64,000 nucleotides of DNA. Origin: Hyphomonadaceae bacterium. GTDB taxonomy: Bacteria; Pseudomonadota; Alphaproteobacteria; Caulobacterales; Hyphomonadaceae. The translations under genes and the position numbers were made by a program. Position 1 is the first letter of the stretch. Each line of letters starts with the position of its first letter. Under the pieces are notes generated by a model. It was given only the letters and a program-made list of their open reading frames with translations. It did no database searches and was not told the DNA's origin. Of the stretch, positions 17,605 through 25,406 are shown in pieces. Location of the stretch: positions 62,001-126,000 of the forward strand of contig JANSYM010000007.1 of the NCBI GenBank assembly GCA_024742355.1, read 5' to 3'.

Positions 17605-18195
17605 ATGGTTACGACCGATCAGAAACGTCCCCGCGCCCGAAATGCGCGCCCGAAGATTGAACGCGCCGCGTTGAAATTGTTCATCAGCGAGGGCGTTGAT
17701 GCTGCAACCACACGCGAGATTGCCGATGTCGCCGGTGTCTCGGAAGGCGCGCTCTATCGCCATTATAAAGGCAAGGACGAGCTGGCACTGGCTCTGTTCA
17801 TGGAGACGCACAATCGCCTCGCCGAAATGATGCAGGACGCCTTTTCACAGGCGGGCACAATTGAAGAGCGGGTTGGCCGCGCGGTCCGGGCCTATTGCGC
17901 CCTCGCCGATGAAGACTGGCTACTGTTCAGCTTTCACCTCGCCTCGCTCAACAAGTTCATCCCTCATGACACCAAGCGCGACGATGATCCAGTGACCGTG
18001 GTTGAACGCCTGATCGAGATGCTGATGAATGAGGGCGAAATCCCGAAAGGCGATTCGGCCCTCATCGCGGCCATGTCGCTTGGCGTGGTCATGCAGGCCG
18101 GTCTCAACAAGATCTATAACCGCCTGCCCGGCCCGTTCAGCCAGCATGCCGAGACCTTCACCCGCACCATCATGGCCATCCTTCACCAGAAGTAA
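17605..18195 (+). CDS. TetR/AcrR family transcriptional regulator
   Basis: The 196-residue protein has the N-terminal TetR helix-turn-helix: IERAALKLFISEGVDAATTR followed by EIADVAGVSEGALYRHYKGK, residues about 13-55. The C-terminal ligand domain (residues 60-190) is not assignable to a known inducer, although FSFHLASLNKFIPH suggests a hydrophobic ligand pocket. It is 19 bases upstream of an acyltransferase gene and divergent from the HD-domain gene, so it probably controls one or both. Confidence 0.92.
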   Translation: MVTTDQKRPRARNARPKIERAALKLFISEGVDAATTREIADVAGVSEGALYRHYKGKDELALALFMETHNRLAEMMQDAFSQAGTIEERVGRAVRAYCALADEDWLLFSFHLASLNKFIPHDTKRDDDPVTVVERLIEMLMNEGEIPKGDSALIAAMSLGVVMQAGLNKIYNRLPGPFSQHAETFTRTIMAILHQK

Positions 18196-18214
18196 GTCAC
18201 CAGGAGACATCACA

Positions 18215-19015
18215 ATGATCCGCGGTCTGCTTTTCACAGGCGTTTATTACGTCCTGTCCCTTTTTTATGTCATCGCCTCCCTGCCCTTTCTGGCCTTGCC
18301 AGGGCGCGGTCCGGTGACGGCGATCATCCGCTCCTATACCCGCGCGGTGAACCAAGCGCTGCACCTGATTGGCGGCGTCAAAAAGGAAGTGCGCGGGCGC
18401 GAAAACCTGCCCGAGGGCGCCTTCATCCTGGCGCCCAAACATGCCAGCTGGGGCGACGGCTTCATGGTCTATCCGGAAGTGAAGAACCTGGCCTTTGTCA
18501 CCGGCGACCATCTCGAACGGTTCCCGCTGGTCGGCGGCATCCTGCGCAAACTTGGCGCCATTGTCATCGACACGTGTGGCGGCGGCGAACGCAAGGCCGC
18601 GTCCCTCGCCGAAGGCATGGCCCGGGCGCGCGAGGACGGCCGCCGCGTGCTGATCTATCCGGAGGGCCACCTCGCCCCGGTCGGCTATCATTTCCGCTAC
18701 AAGCCGGGCGTTTGGCACATGCAAAAGGCGATGGACGTTCCGATTGTCCCGGTCGCGACCAACCTGAACTGTTTCTGGAACCAGGAAGAGATCGAAAAGA
18801 CACCCGGCACGGCAGTGATCGAATTCCTCGAACCGATTCCCGCTGGCTTGCCCAAGGAAGAAGCATTGAAACGCCTGACCGAAGCGGTCGAAACCCGCTC
18901 GGCTGAGCTTATCGCGGAGGCGAGAGGCACACCGGTCGAGCCCACCAAACTGTTGCCTGATCCTGACAAGGGCACGATTGCGGCGCCAGATGCAGAGACG
19001 GTAAAGACGGCTTAG
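18215..19015 (+). CDS. Lysophospholipid acyltransferase (PlsC family)
   Basis: The family transfers an acyl group from acyl-CoA or acyl-ACP to lysophosphatidic acid or a similar acceptor at the inner membrane. The 266-residue protein has an N-terminal hydrophobic segment (residues 1-28), the catalytic HxxxxD motif as KHASWGD at about residue 75, and the second block VLIYPEGH near residue 148, where most members read PEGT. The C-terminal tail is Pro/Ala-rich and variable. I used the ATG at 18215, preceded by AGGAGA; the longer open frame overlaps tetR and is not conserved. It probably forms an operon with tetR and ends at a terminator. Confidence 0.88.
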   Translation: MIRGLLFTGVYYVLSLFYVIASLPFLALPGRGPVTAIIRSYTRAVNQALHLIGGVKKEVRGRENLPEGAFILAPKHASWGDGFMVYPEVKNLAFVTGDHLERFPLVGGILRKLGAIVIDTCGGGERKAASLAEGMARAREDGRRVLIYPEGHLAPVGYHFRYKPGVWHMQKAMDVPIVPVATNLNCFWNQEEIEKTPGTAVIEFLEPIPAGLPKEEALKRLTEAVETRSAELIAEARGTPVEPTKLLPDPDKGTIAAPDAETVKTA

Positions 19016-19088
19016 GGTGGCTACGCTCCCGATATCTGCTTTTGGGTCAGGAGCGGACGTTGCTTAGATGGCCAGGCAAGTGTGTGAT

Positions 19089-19113
19089 CGGACCGTCGAG
19101 AGGTCCGGTTTTT
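19089..19113 (+). terminator. Terminator after the acyltransferase gene
   Basis: A 6-bp stem (CGGACC / GGTCCG) with a 7-base loop is followed by GTTTTT. It lies 74 bases downstream of the acyltransferase stop codon on the plus strand. Confidence 0.75.
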
Positions 19114-19165
19114 GCGTTGCAACCTCATCGCGATCTCTACTCCAGCAACAAAAGCCGCTTTCCGT

Positions 19166-20005
19166 TCAATCTCGGAAAAAAAGGCAATCAGTGTACGCGC
19201 GGGCCTGATAACATTGCTCTGCGTTTGGACGATACGAGTCGTAGCCGCTTTCAAAAACCACAGTGCCATTATCTGAACCACCTCGTTCGCGGCAGACTTC
19301 TCGTGCATTCGCCTCGGCGTATAAGTCGGTCTGATACTCGTTGTTTCTGCAATAGTATCCGCTCCCGTGCGCCCAAGCCCCATAGACGCGCTCTGTCCAT
19401 TGCGAAGGTCGCACAGGCTCAGCCTCCAGCGGCGTTGATGGCGTCGAGAGTTCGATCGGAGCAGCGTATGGCGCAGCGCCTGGCGAGCTGTTCGCCGATT
19501 GTGGCGGCGAAGCAGGATTTGCGTCGATTGTCCCGACACCATCGAATGAACATTGCAGGACAGATTCCGCCCATGCCATGCGCGCGGGGGTCGCAATTTC
19601 ACCGAGTACAGATGCCCAGGAGCCACCTCCTCGGCCCGTCTCATAACTTTCCACATCGCTCATCGCGAGGCCCCTTAGTTGCGACCGCTCAGACCGCGTC
19701 AGCGCAATATCGGCCGAACAATCATCAGCATGGCAAGGCAGGACGGGTACGACAAAAATCGGCAAATCGTCCAAAGCGGCATCACCAGCAGCGCTTGCGT
19801 AGGTGAAGTATGCCAGCGCCCGGGCGCGCCGACTGAGTTCGCTGGACACTTCGGCAAACATAATGTCATCGCCAGCGTTCGATACTGCCGCATCGGCGGC
19901 AACTGCCTGAGTTTTCAGATCATTACCGCTCGGACAGATTGGATCGGCGCTCGCGCTACCCATAATTACAATTAAACCCGTCGCCAAACAGAATAGCCGT
20001 CGCAT
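19166..20005 (-). CDS. Secreted protein of unknown function
   Basis: I do not recognise this 279-residue protein. It has a clear signal peptide (MRRLFCLATGLIVIMGSASA, cleavage near residue 20), and the mature part has several cysteines likely to form disulfides in the periplasm (ICPSG, VLPCHADDC, VLQCSFD, YYCRNN, EVCRE, EQCYQ, TDCLF). Residues about 150-195 are a Pro/Ala/Ser linker. The C-terminal part is aromatic and Cys-rich. I used the ATG at 20003-20005 because it begins a proper signal peptide; an in-frame start at 20083 would add 26 residues. Codon use looks less regular than in the neighbours. Confidence 0.7.
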   Translation of the reverse strand: MRRLFCLATGLIVIMGSASADPICPSGNDLKTQAVAADAAVSNAGDDIMFAEVSSELSRRARALAYFTYASAAGDAALDDLPIFVVPVLPCHADDCSADIALTRSERSQLRGLAMSDVESYETGRGGGSWASVLGEIATPARMAWAESVLQCSFDGVGTIDANPASPPQSANSSPGAAPYAAPIELSTPSTPLEAEPVRPSQWTERVYGAWAHGSGYYCRNNEYQTDLYAEANAREVCRERGGSDNGTVVFESGYDSYRPNAEQCYQARAYTDCLFFRD

Positions 20006-20187
20006 ACATCCCTCCACGCTATCGATGCAACATAACGTGCTCAGCCATAGCGAGCGCAAGTTCTTTTGCACGAGCATGACCACGCCGTCTGTTTTAAAAC
20101 TATTCGAGCCGCCGGTCTAATTTCTGCTTCGACGCCGAAAGCGGACATCAAGCGACGCTCTAAGCCTGCGAAGCGAGCCGCTGGCTC

Positions 20188-20841
20188 CTAGAAAACGAAT
20201 TCAGTTTTCTTCTCAAAGCCCGGCAGCACTGGCGGGCAGCATTCAAACGCTTCGCGATAAGAGAATGTATCGCCTGCGCGCGTATAGACGCGCGCCGCGC
20301 CGACACTGCGGCCCGTGGCGACAACAACTCCAAGGCGGCCACCTTCGGAGAGCTGGTCGAGCCAAGCCTGCGGCACGGTCTCGACCATGCCGGCAATCAG
20401 GATGACATCGAACGGCCCTTGCTCGGCCAGGCCTTGAGACAGGTCGCCTTGTACCGCGACGGCTTCGTCCATTCCGATTTCGGCAAAGCGCTCGGCCATT
20501 GCATCAACCAGGGCTTCGTCATCCTCGAGCGCGATGACCGCGTCGGTGGCATAGCCCAGCAGCGCCGCGCCATAGCCGGCGCCGGCACCAATCACCAGGC
20601 TGACATCGCTGGCCTGCGGCTCCAGGGCGCGCAGGATTTTTCCGAGGTCACGCGGCAACCACATGGCCCGGCCCTCGCTGGTCTCAATCTCAAGCTCTGC
20701 ATAGGCGCAGGAGCGCATGCCTTTCGGCACGAACACTTCGCGCGGCACGTTTGAAAAGGCGCTCACCACTTCCGGCGAGGTCACATCATTAACGCGAACC
20801 TGTGAATCGACCATGACCTGGCGAAGATTTGCAAAGTCCAT
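20188..20841 (-). CDS. pcm: Protein-L-isoaspartate O-methyltransferase family protein
   Basis: The 217-residue protein has the Pcm layout: an N-terminal LRQVMVDSQVRVNDVTSPEV, REVFVPKGM, the SAM-binding loop VSLVIGAGAGYGAALLGYAT (motif I), then VQGDLSQGL and PFDVILIAGMV. Canonical Pcm methylates isoaspartyl residues in damaged proteins. This divergent alphaproteobacterial type lacks the typical TGSGY loop and its repair activity is not established. It stands alone between the secreted-protein gene and tRNA-Cys. Confidence 0.85.
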   Translation of the reverse strand: MDFANLRQVMVDSQVRVNDVTSPEVVSAFSNVPREVFVPKGMRSCAYAELEIETSEGRAMWLPRDLGKILRALEPQASDVSLVIGAGAGYGAALLGYATDAVIALEDDEALVDAMAERFAEIGMDEAVAVQGDLSQGLAEQGPFDVILIAGMVETVPQAWLDQLSEGGRLGVVVATGRSVGAARVYTRAGDTFSYREAFECCPPVLPGFEKKTEFVF

Positions 20842-20982
20842 GTGGCAGCCCCTTTAAGAAACTCTGTCCATTGCGCGGCAATAGCACAGGATTCCCACGC
20901 TGCAATATGGCGATTTCGCAGAACGCACTTTACCCGATTGCAAGTGGTGCATCTCGCTGCTATGCACCCCGCTCACCAGCGA

Positions 20983-21056
20983 GGCTCTGTGGCGGAGTGG
21001 TGACGCAGCGGATTGCAAATCCGTGTACGCCGGTTCGATTCCGGCCGGAGCCTCCA
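20983..21056 (+). tRNA. tRNA-Cys (GCA)
   Basis: A full cloverleaf can be drawn: acceptor GGCTCTG pairs with CGGAGCC (one G-U), the anticodon loop ATTGCAAAT has GCA at 21015-21017, the T-loop is GGTTCGATTCC, and the 3' CCA is encoded at 21054-21056. It is 74 bases long including CCA. Confidence 0.97.
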
Positions 21057-21167
21057 ACCTTTCCAATTCCCCACCAAAATCAGACGTTTCCTGAAGATAT
21101 TTTCGGGTTCGCTTAAATCTTTTCGAATTCGTTTAAGGCTTGTTAACCAATCTATAGGAGAAGGTTA

Positions 21168-21266
21168 ATGTCTTCTATTGGAGACACCCACCATCACCCA
21201 ATGCCTCGGCGGAACATTTTTATGTTCCGCCCTTTTTTTGTCAGTCAGGTGAATTTCGTGGTTTGA
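21168..21266 (+). CDS. Candidate 32-residue small ORF overlapping a terminator
   Basis: A good ribosome binding site (AGGAGAAGG) lies 4 bases before an ATG that opens a 32-codon frame starting MSSIGDTHHHPMPRRN and ending VNFVV. The middle of the frame (about codons 14-24) is the stem, loop and T run of a rho-independent terminator, so a transcript ending there would have no stop codon. It could be a leader peptide, part of a small RNA, or chance. I know no matching family. It lies between tRNA-Cys and tRNA-Asn. Confidence 0.3.
   Translation: MSSIGDTHHHPMPRRNIFMFRPFFVSQVNFVV
21208..21239 (+). terminator. Strong rho-independent terminator between the two tRNAs
   Basis: A 9-bp perfect stem (GGCGGAACA / TGTTCCGCC) with a 6-base loop is followed by C and T7. 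It would end transcription coming from tRNA-Cys and the small locus after it. The hairpin is inside a possible small ORF. Confidence 0.9.
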
Positions 21267-21290
21267 CATCAGAATCGGGTTTGCTAGAGA
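21263..21290 (+). promoter_or_regulatory. Probable promoter of tRNA-Asn
   Basis: A perfect -35 hexamer TTGACA (21263-21268) is followed 16 bases later by a weak -10-like TAGAGA (21285-21290), 14 bases before the tRNA. It lies directly after the upstream terminator, as expected for a separate tRNA transcript. Confidence 0.45.
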
Positions 21291-21303
21291 GGCGGCTCGC
21301 TGT

Positions 21304-21379
21304 TCCGCGATAGCTCAGTTGGTAGAGCAGGCGACTGTTAATCGCCCGGTCGTAGGTTCGAGTCCTACTCGCGGAGCCA
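21304..21379 (+). tRNA. tRNA-Asn (GTT)
   Basis: The acceptor TCCGCGA pairs perfectly with TCGCGGA. The D-arm is GCTCAGTTGGTAGAGC, the anticodon loop CTGTTAA carries GTT, the T-arm is GTAGGTTCGAGTCCTAC, and CCA is encoded at 21377-21379. Total length is 76 bases. Confidence 0.97.
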
Positions 21380-21396
21380 CCTTCCCCAGATTGTCC

Positions 21397-21873
21397 TTAT
21401 TCAGGCTCGAGCACGGCATAGTCGTGCGTGTCCTTGACCGTCTCCATGACCGGGAATGTCGAGGTCTGGGCAATGCCCGGCAATTCCGACAGGACGTCGC
21501 CGAGAAGCTCGCGATAGGCTTTCATGTTGCGGGTGCGAATCTTGAGCAGGAAATCATATCCGCCCGACATCATGTGGCAGGACTGGATCTGCGGAATATT
21601 CTGCACGGCATCACTGAATTCATCGAGATGGCGCCGCGTCGTTGCCTCAAGTTTGACCTGGACGAAGGTGACATAGTCCTGCCGGATCAGCGCCGGATCG
21701 AGCACCCCCTTATAATAACGAATATAGCCCTTTGCCTCGAGGCGGCGAAGGCGGGTGAGGCACGGCGTCTTGGATAGCCCCACGGCATCCGACAAGTCGC
21801 CGACAGAAAGGCGGCCATTGGCCTGCATGGCGCGCAGGATTTTGCGATCGAATTCGTCCAGATCTTCCAACAT
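21397..21873 (-). CDS. putR: Lrp/AsnC family regulator, likely proline-responsive (PutR)
   Basis: The 158-residue protein has an N-terminal helix-turn-helix (FDRKILRAMQANGRLSVGDL followed by SDAVGLSKTPCLTRLRRLEA) and a C-terminal RAM effector domain with VQVKLEATTRR and MMSGGYDFLLKIRTRNM. It is divergent from putA across 129 bp. In Agrobacterium, Rhodobacter and Caulobacter the divergent Lrp-type PutR activates putA in response to proline; the same role is inferred here from position. Confidence 0.9.
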   Translation of the reverse strand: MLEDLDEFDRKILRAMQANGRLSVGDLSDAVGLSKTPCLTRLRRLEAKGYIRYYKGVLDPALIRQDYVTFVQVKLEATTRRHLDEFSDAVQNIPQIQSCHMMSGGYDFLLKIRTRNMKAYRELLGDVLSELPGIAQTSTFPVMETVKDTHDYAVLEPE

Positions 21874-22002
21874 ATGCCTGAATTAGACCAATCGCGTTAC
21901 ATTTTAATGAAAATAAGTCCATTTGGACCGTGTTGCCTCTCTCATACCTCCATCTGAACCCCATACGCATGATATCATGGGTGAACGCAATGGAGGATGT
22001 GA

Positions 22003-25000
22003 ATGGCATATAGCGATGGTCAACCCACGCCCGCTCTGGTGTGCCTGCCGGACATGTACCTGACGGACGAACGTCACCTCGCTCGAGATCTTGTCACAGC
22101 CACTCAGCTCTCCGATGCCGACCGCGGCGCCATTCGCGAGCAGGCGAGTGCTATGGCAGGCGCGCTACGCAAAGCGGCTCAGAAGCCCTCCATAATCGAC
22201 GCCTTCCTGCAGGAATACAGCCTCTCCTCTGAAGAGGGCATCCTGCTCATGCGCTTGTCGGAATCGCTGGTGCGCACGCCGGACACGTCCACCGCCACGC
22301 GCCTGCTGAGAGACAAATTGCTGGCGGGTGATTGGAGCGACCATTTCGGGGCCCGCCACGCACTGGTCAAACTCGGCACAGCGGGGCTGGCTTTTGCGAA
22401 AGTCTGGATCAAAGTGACAGGCGGTGTCGCCGCGACGAACCTGCTGGCGAAACTCGGTGATCGTGTCATGCTCAGTGCCGTGCGCCAGGCGGTCGGATTG
22501 CTCGGCCGCCACTTTGTCCTCGGCACAAGCATCGCCAACGCTGCCAGACGCGCCAGCGGCACGCATTTGCAAGGCTCGACTTTGTCTTATGACATGCTCG
22601 GCGAAGCGGCCCTGACCCAGGCCGATGCGGACCGATATTTCGATGCCTATAAGCGCGCGCTGCAACATCTCGTCGACACGACGCCCACCGGCACACCGCT
22701 GCACGATGCGCCGGCTCTGTCGGTAAAACTGTCGGCGCTGCATCCGCGTTATGAATACAATCAGCGCCATGTCTGTGTGCCGGCGCTGACCAGGCAACTG
22801 TTGGAGCTGTGCACGCTCGCCAAGGGCGCCAATCTTGGTCTCACCATCGATGCTGAGGAAGCCGACCGTCTGGAAGTGTCGCTGCTTGTCTTTGAACGCC
22901 TGCTCGCGTCGGATGAGACCAATGGATGGGACGGGCTTGGTCTTGCCGTACAGGCCTATCAACGCCGAGCCATATCGGTCCTGGACTGGCTGTCTCAGGC
23001 CACGCAATCCCACCGACAGAAGATCACCGTTCGCCTGGTCAAAGGCGCCTATTGGGACAGCGAGATCAAGCGCGCCCAGGAACTCGGGCTTGAGAGCTAT
23101 CCGGTGTTCACGCGCAAGGAACACACCGATATCAGCTACCTCGCCTGCGCCCGCAAATTGCTCGAGGGCTGTGACTGGATCTATCCACAATTTGCCACGC
23201 ACAATGCCCATTCCGCCGCAGCGATCACGCATATGGCCGGCGCCCAGCGCAATTTCGAATTCCAGCGCCTCTATGGCATGAGTGATGGCCTGCACCAGAT
23301 TCTCGCAGAGCAACACGGCTTCCGGATCCGGACCTATGCGCCGGTCGGTCGGCACAAGGATTTGCTGCCTTATCTCGTGCGCCGCCTGCTCGAGAATGGC
23401 GCCAATAATTCCTTCGTGAACCAGCTGCTCGACCCAACCGTGTCCGATCAGGACCTGGTCAGCGACCCGATCACCGAAGCAAGCACCCACGATTACACAC
23501 CGCACCCGAAAATCCATGCGCCGCGCGATCATTTTGACGGCCGCCGGCTCGCCGCGACCGGACTGGATCTGACCCAATCGGATATCGCAGGCGCCGCCGA
23601 AGAGACGCCCCTGCCCGTCGATTTGAAGGGGTTCGGCCTGATCAACGGCGCCGAGAGCAGCGGCCCGGCGCAGGCCATTACGTCACCAACCCGCCCAGGC
23701 CACCGCGTCGGCACGATCAGGGAAAACCGCGTCGCTGATATCCCGACCGCGTTGCAGGCCTGCGCAGCGAGCGCCTGGCCACAGCAATCTCCCGCGCAGC
23801 GCGCATCCGTGCTGCGCCGCGCTGCGGATCTGCTGGAGCAGGACAAATCCCGCCTCATGGCGCTCTGTGTCGCCGAAGCCGGGAAGATCTGGGTCGATGC
23901 TGACGCTGAAATCCGCGAAGCGGTCGATTTCCTGCACTACTACGCCAATCAGGCCGAGCGCGATGAGATCGCGAGGCTGGCGCCGCTGGGCCCTGTCGCC
24001 TGTATCAGCCCGTGGAACTTCCCGCTGGCCATCTTTCTCGGCCAGGTCAGCGCCGCGCTGGCGGTCGGCAATACGGTGCTGGCCAAGCCAGCCGAGCAGA
24101 CCCCCTTCATTGCCTATGAAGCGGTGAAGCTGCTGCACGCCGCCGGCGTTCCCGAAGACGCCCTTCACCTCTTGGTCGGTGATGGCAAAATCGGCGCCGC
24201 TTTGGTGTCCGCTCCGGCCATCAATGGCGTTTGCTTCACCGGCTCGACCCAGACCGCCAAACGCATCGCTGGGTCCCTCGCGGATACGGGCCGTGGCACG
24301 GTTCCGCTGATTGCTGAGACTGGCGGCATCAATGCCATGGTGATCGACTCCACCGCCTTGCTCGAGCAAGCGGTCAAGGATGTGATCGATTCTGCCTTCC
24401 AGAGCGCTGGCCAACGCTGCTCGGCTTGCCGGATTGTCTGTGTTCAGGACGATATTGCCGAGGCGTTCAACACCATGCTCGCCGGCGCGGTTGCCGAGCT
24501 TGAGACCGGCGACCCTGCGGCGCTGCGCTCAGACCTCGGACCGGTCATCGACCAACAGGCGAAAGCACACATCGAAACTCATATTGCGGCGATGCGACAG
24601 CGCTTTGCCGTGGTGGCAGAAGGTGCGTCCGAATCCTCCCCGGACGGCACCTTCGTCACCCCAATTGCCTTTGAGCTCAATCAGATCAGCGATCTTGAAG
24701 AAGAGATTTTCGGCCCGGTCCTGCACATCGTTCGCTACCCGGCCGCTCGGTTTGACCAGGTGATCGAAGATATCAATGCGCTCGGCTTCGGTCTCACGAT
24801 GGGGCTGCACACGCGCATGGACACGCGGATCGATCACGTCGCGGCGCGCGCCAGGGTTGGCAATCTATATGTCAATCGAAACCAGATCGGCGCGGTGGTC
24901 GGGGTCCAGCCCTTTGGCGGGCGCGGCATGTCCGGAACCGGTCCAAAAGCTGGCGGGCCGAACTATCTGGCGCGCCTGTGTCAGCGGCCTGACATGGCGA

Positions 25001-25395
25001 GCCCAGAAACGACAGAGCTGGAATCGCAATTGCCGGGTCCGACCGGAGAAGACAATCGGCTGAGCTATCACCCACGCGGTAAACTCCTCTGCCTCGGCGG
25101 TGACACGCCTGAAATCCTGGACCAACAAATCGAGCGCGTTCAGGCGACAGGCAATACGCCGCTGACGATCGAGACCCTGGACCCGGCCGACTTGAAACTG
25201 CCCGACGATATTGATGGGGTCCTTGTCGAGGGTGCGTTGCGCGCGCTGGTGGCTGAGCGCCTGGCCCATCGCGACGGTCCGATCTTGCCTCTGCTGTCCG
25301 TCGAGGACGCTGACTCACGCTTCTGGATCGAGAAAACTGTCACCGTGAACACCACCGCGGCCGGCGGAAACGCCTCGCTCCTGGCCGAGATCTAG
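22003..25395 (+). CDS. putA: Bifunctional proline dehydrogenase / L-glutamate gamma-semialdehyde dehydrogenase
   Basis: PutA oxidises proline to glutamate in two linked steps at the membrane. The 1130-residue protein lacks the N-terminal ribbon-helix-helix of E. coli PutA, so it is not a self-repressor. The proline dehydrogenase barrel (about residues 90-480) shows KLSALHPRY, LTIDAEEADRLE, VRLVKGAYWDSEI and GMSDGLHQIL. The aldehyde dehydrogenase part (about 560-1010) has ACISPWNFPLAIF, FTGSTQTA, the Glu of AETGGINAMV and the catalytic Cys806 in SAGQRCSACR. The last about 120 residues, ending with TVTVNTTAAGGNASLL, form the C-terminal domain of type B PutA enzymes that helps close the substrate channel. 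Control by the divergent putR is likely. Confidence 0.97.
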   Translation: MAYSDGQPTPALVCLPDMYLTDERHLARDLVTATQLSDADRGAIREQASAMAGALRKAAQKPSIIDAFLQEYSLSSEEGILLMRLSESLVRTPDTSTATRLLRDKLLAGDWSDHFGARHALVKLGTAGLAFAKVWIKVTGGVAATNLLAKLGDRVMLSAVRQAVGLLGRHFVLGTSIANAARRASGTHLQGSTLSYDMLGEAALTQADADRYFDAYKRALQHLVDTTPTGTPLHDAPALSVKLSALHPRYEYNQRHVCVPALTRQLLELCTLAKGANLGLTIDAEEADRLEVSLLVFERLLASDETNGWDGLGLAVQAYQRRAISVLDWLSQATQSHRQKITVRLVKGAYWDSEIKRAQELGLESYPVFTRKEHTDISYLACARKLLEGCDWIYPQFATHNAHSAAAITHMAGAQRNFEFQRLYGMSDGLHQILAEQHGFRIRTYAPVGRHKDLLPYLVRRLLENGANNSFVNQLLDPTVSDQDLVSDPITEASTHDYTPHPKIHAPRDHFDGRRLAATGLDLTQSDIAGAAEETPLPVDLKGFGLINGAESSGPAQAITSPTRPGHRVGTIRENRVADIPTALQACAASAWPQQSPAQRASVLRRAADLLEQDKSRLMALCVAEAGKIWVDADAEIREAVDFLHYYANQAERDEIARLAPLGPVACISPWNFPLAIFLGQVSAALAVGNTVLAKPAEQTPFIAYEAVKLLHAAGVPEDALHLLVGDGKIGAALVSAPAINGVCFTGSTQTAKRIAGSLADTGRGTVPLIAETGGINAMVIDSTALLEQAVKDVIDSAFQSAGQRCSACRIVCVQDDIAEAFNTMLAGAVAELETGDPAALRSDLGPVIDQQAKAHIETHIAAMRQRFAVVAEGASESSPDGTFVTPIAFELNQISDLEEEIFGPVLHIVRYPAARFDQVIEDINALGFGLTMGLHTRMDTRIDHVAARARVGNLYVNRNQIGAVVGVQPFGGRGMSGTGPKAGGPNYLARLCQRPDMASPETTELESQLPGPTGEDNRLSYHPRGKLLCLGGDTPEILDQQIERVQATGNTPLTIETLDPADLKLPDDIDGVLVEGALRALVAERLAHRDGPILPLLSVEDADSRFWIEKTVTVNTTAAGGNASLLAEI

Positions 25396-25406
25396 TCAGA
25401 CCGCGC

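Noticed and set aside
20854-21066. Small open frame antisense to tRNA-Cys
   Set aside because: It is a translation of the tRNA complement (the familiar AGIEPAYTDLQSAAS pattern), not a gene.
22165-23577. 470-residue open frame on the minus strand inside putA
   Set aside because: It is antisense to a well-conserved proline dehydrogenase domain and has no family motif; such long shadow frames are common in GC-rich genes.
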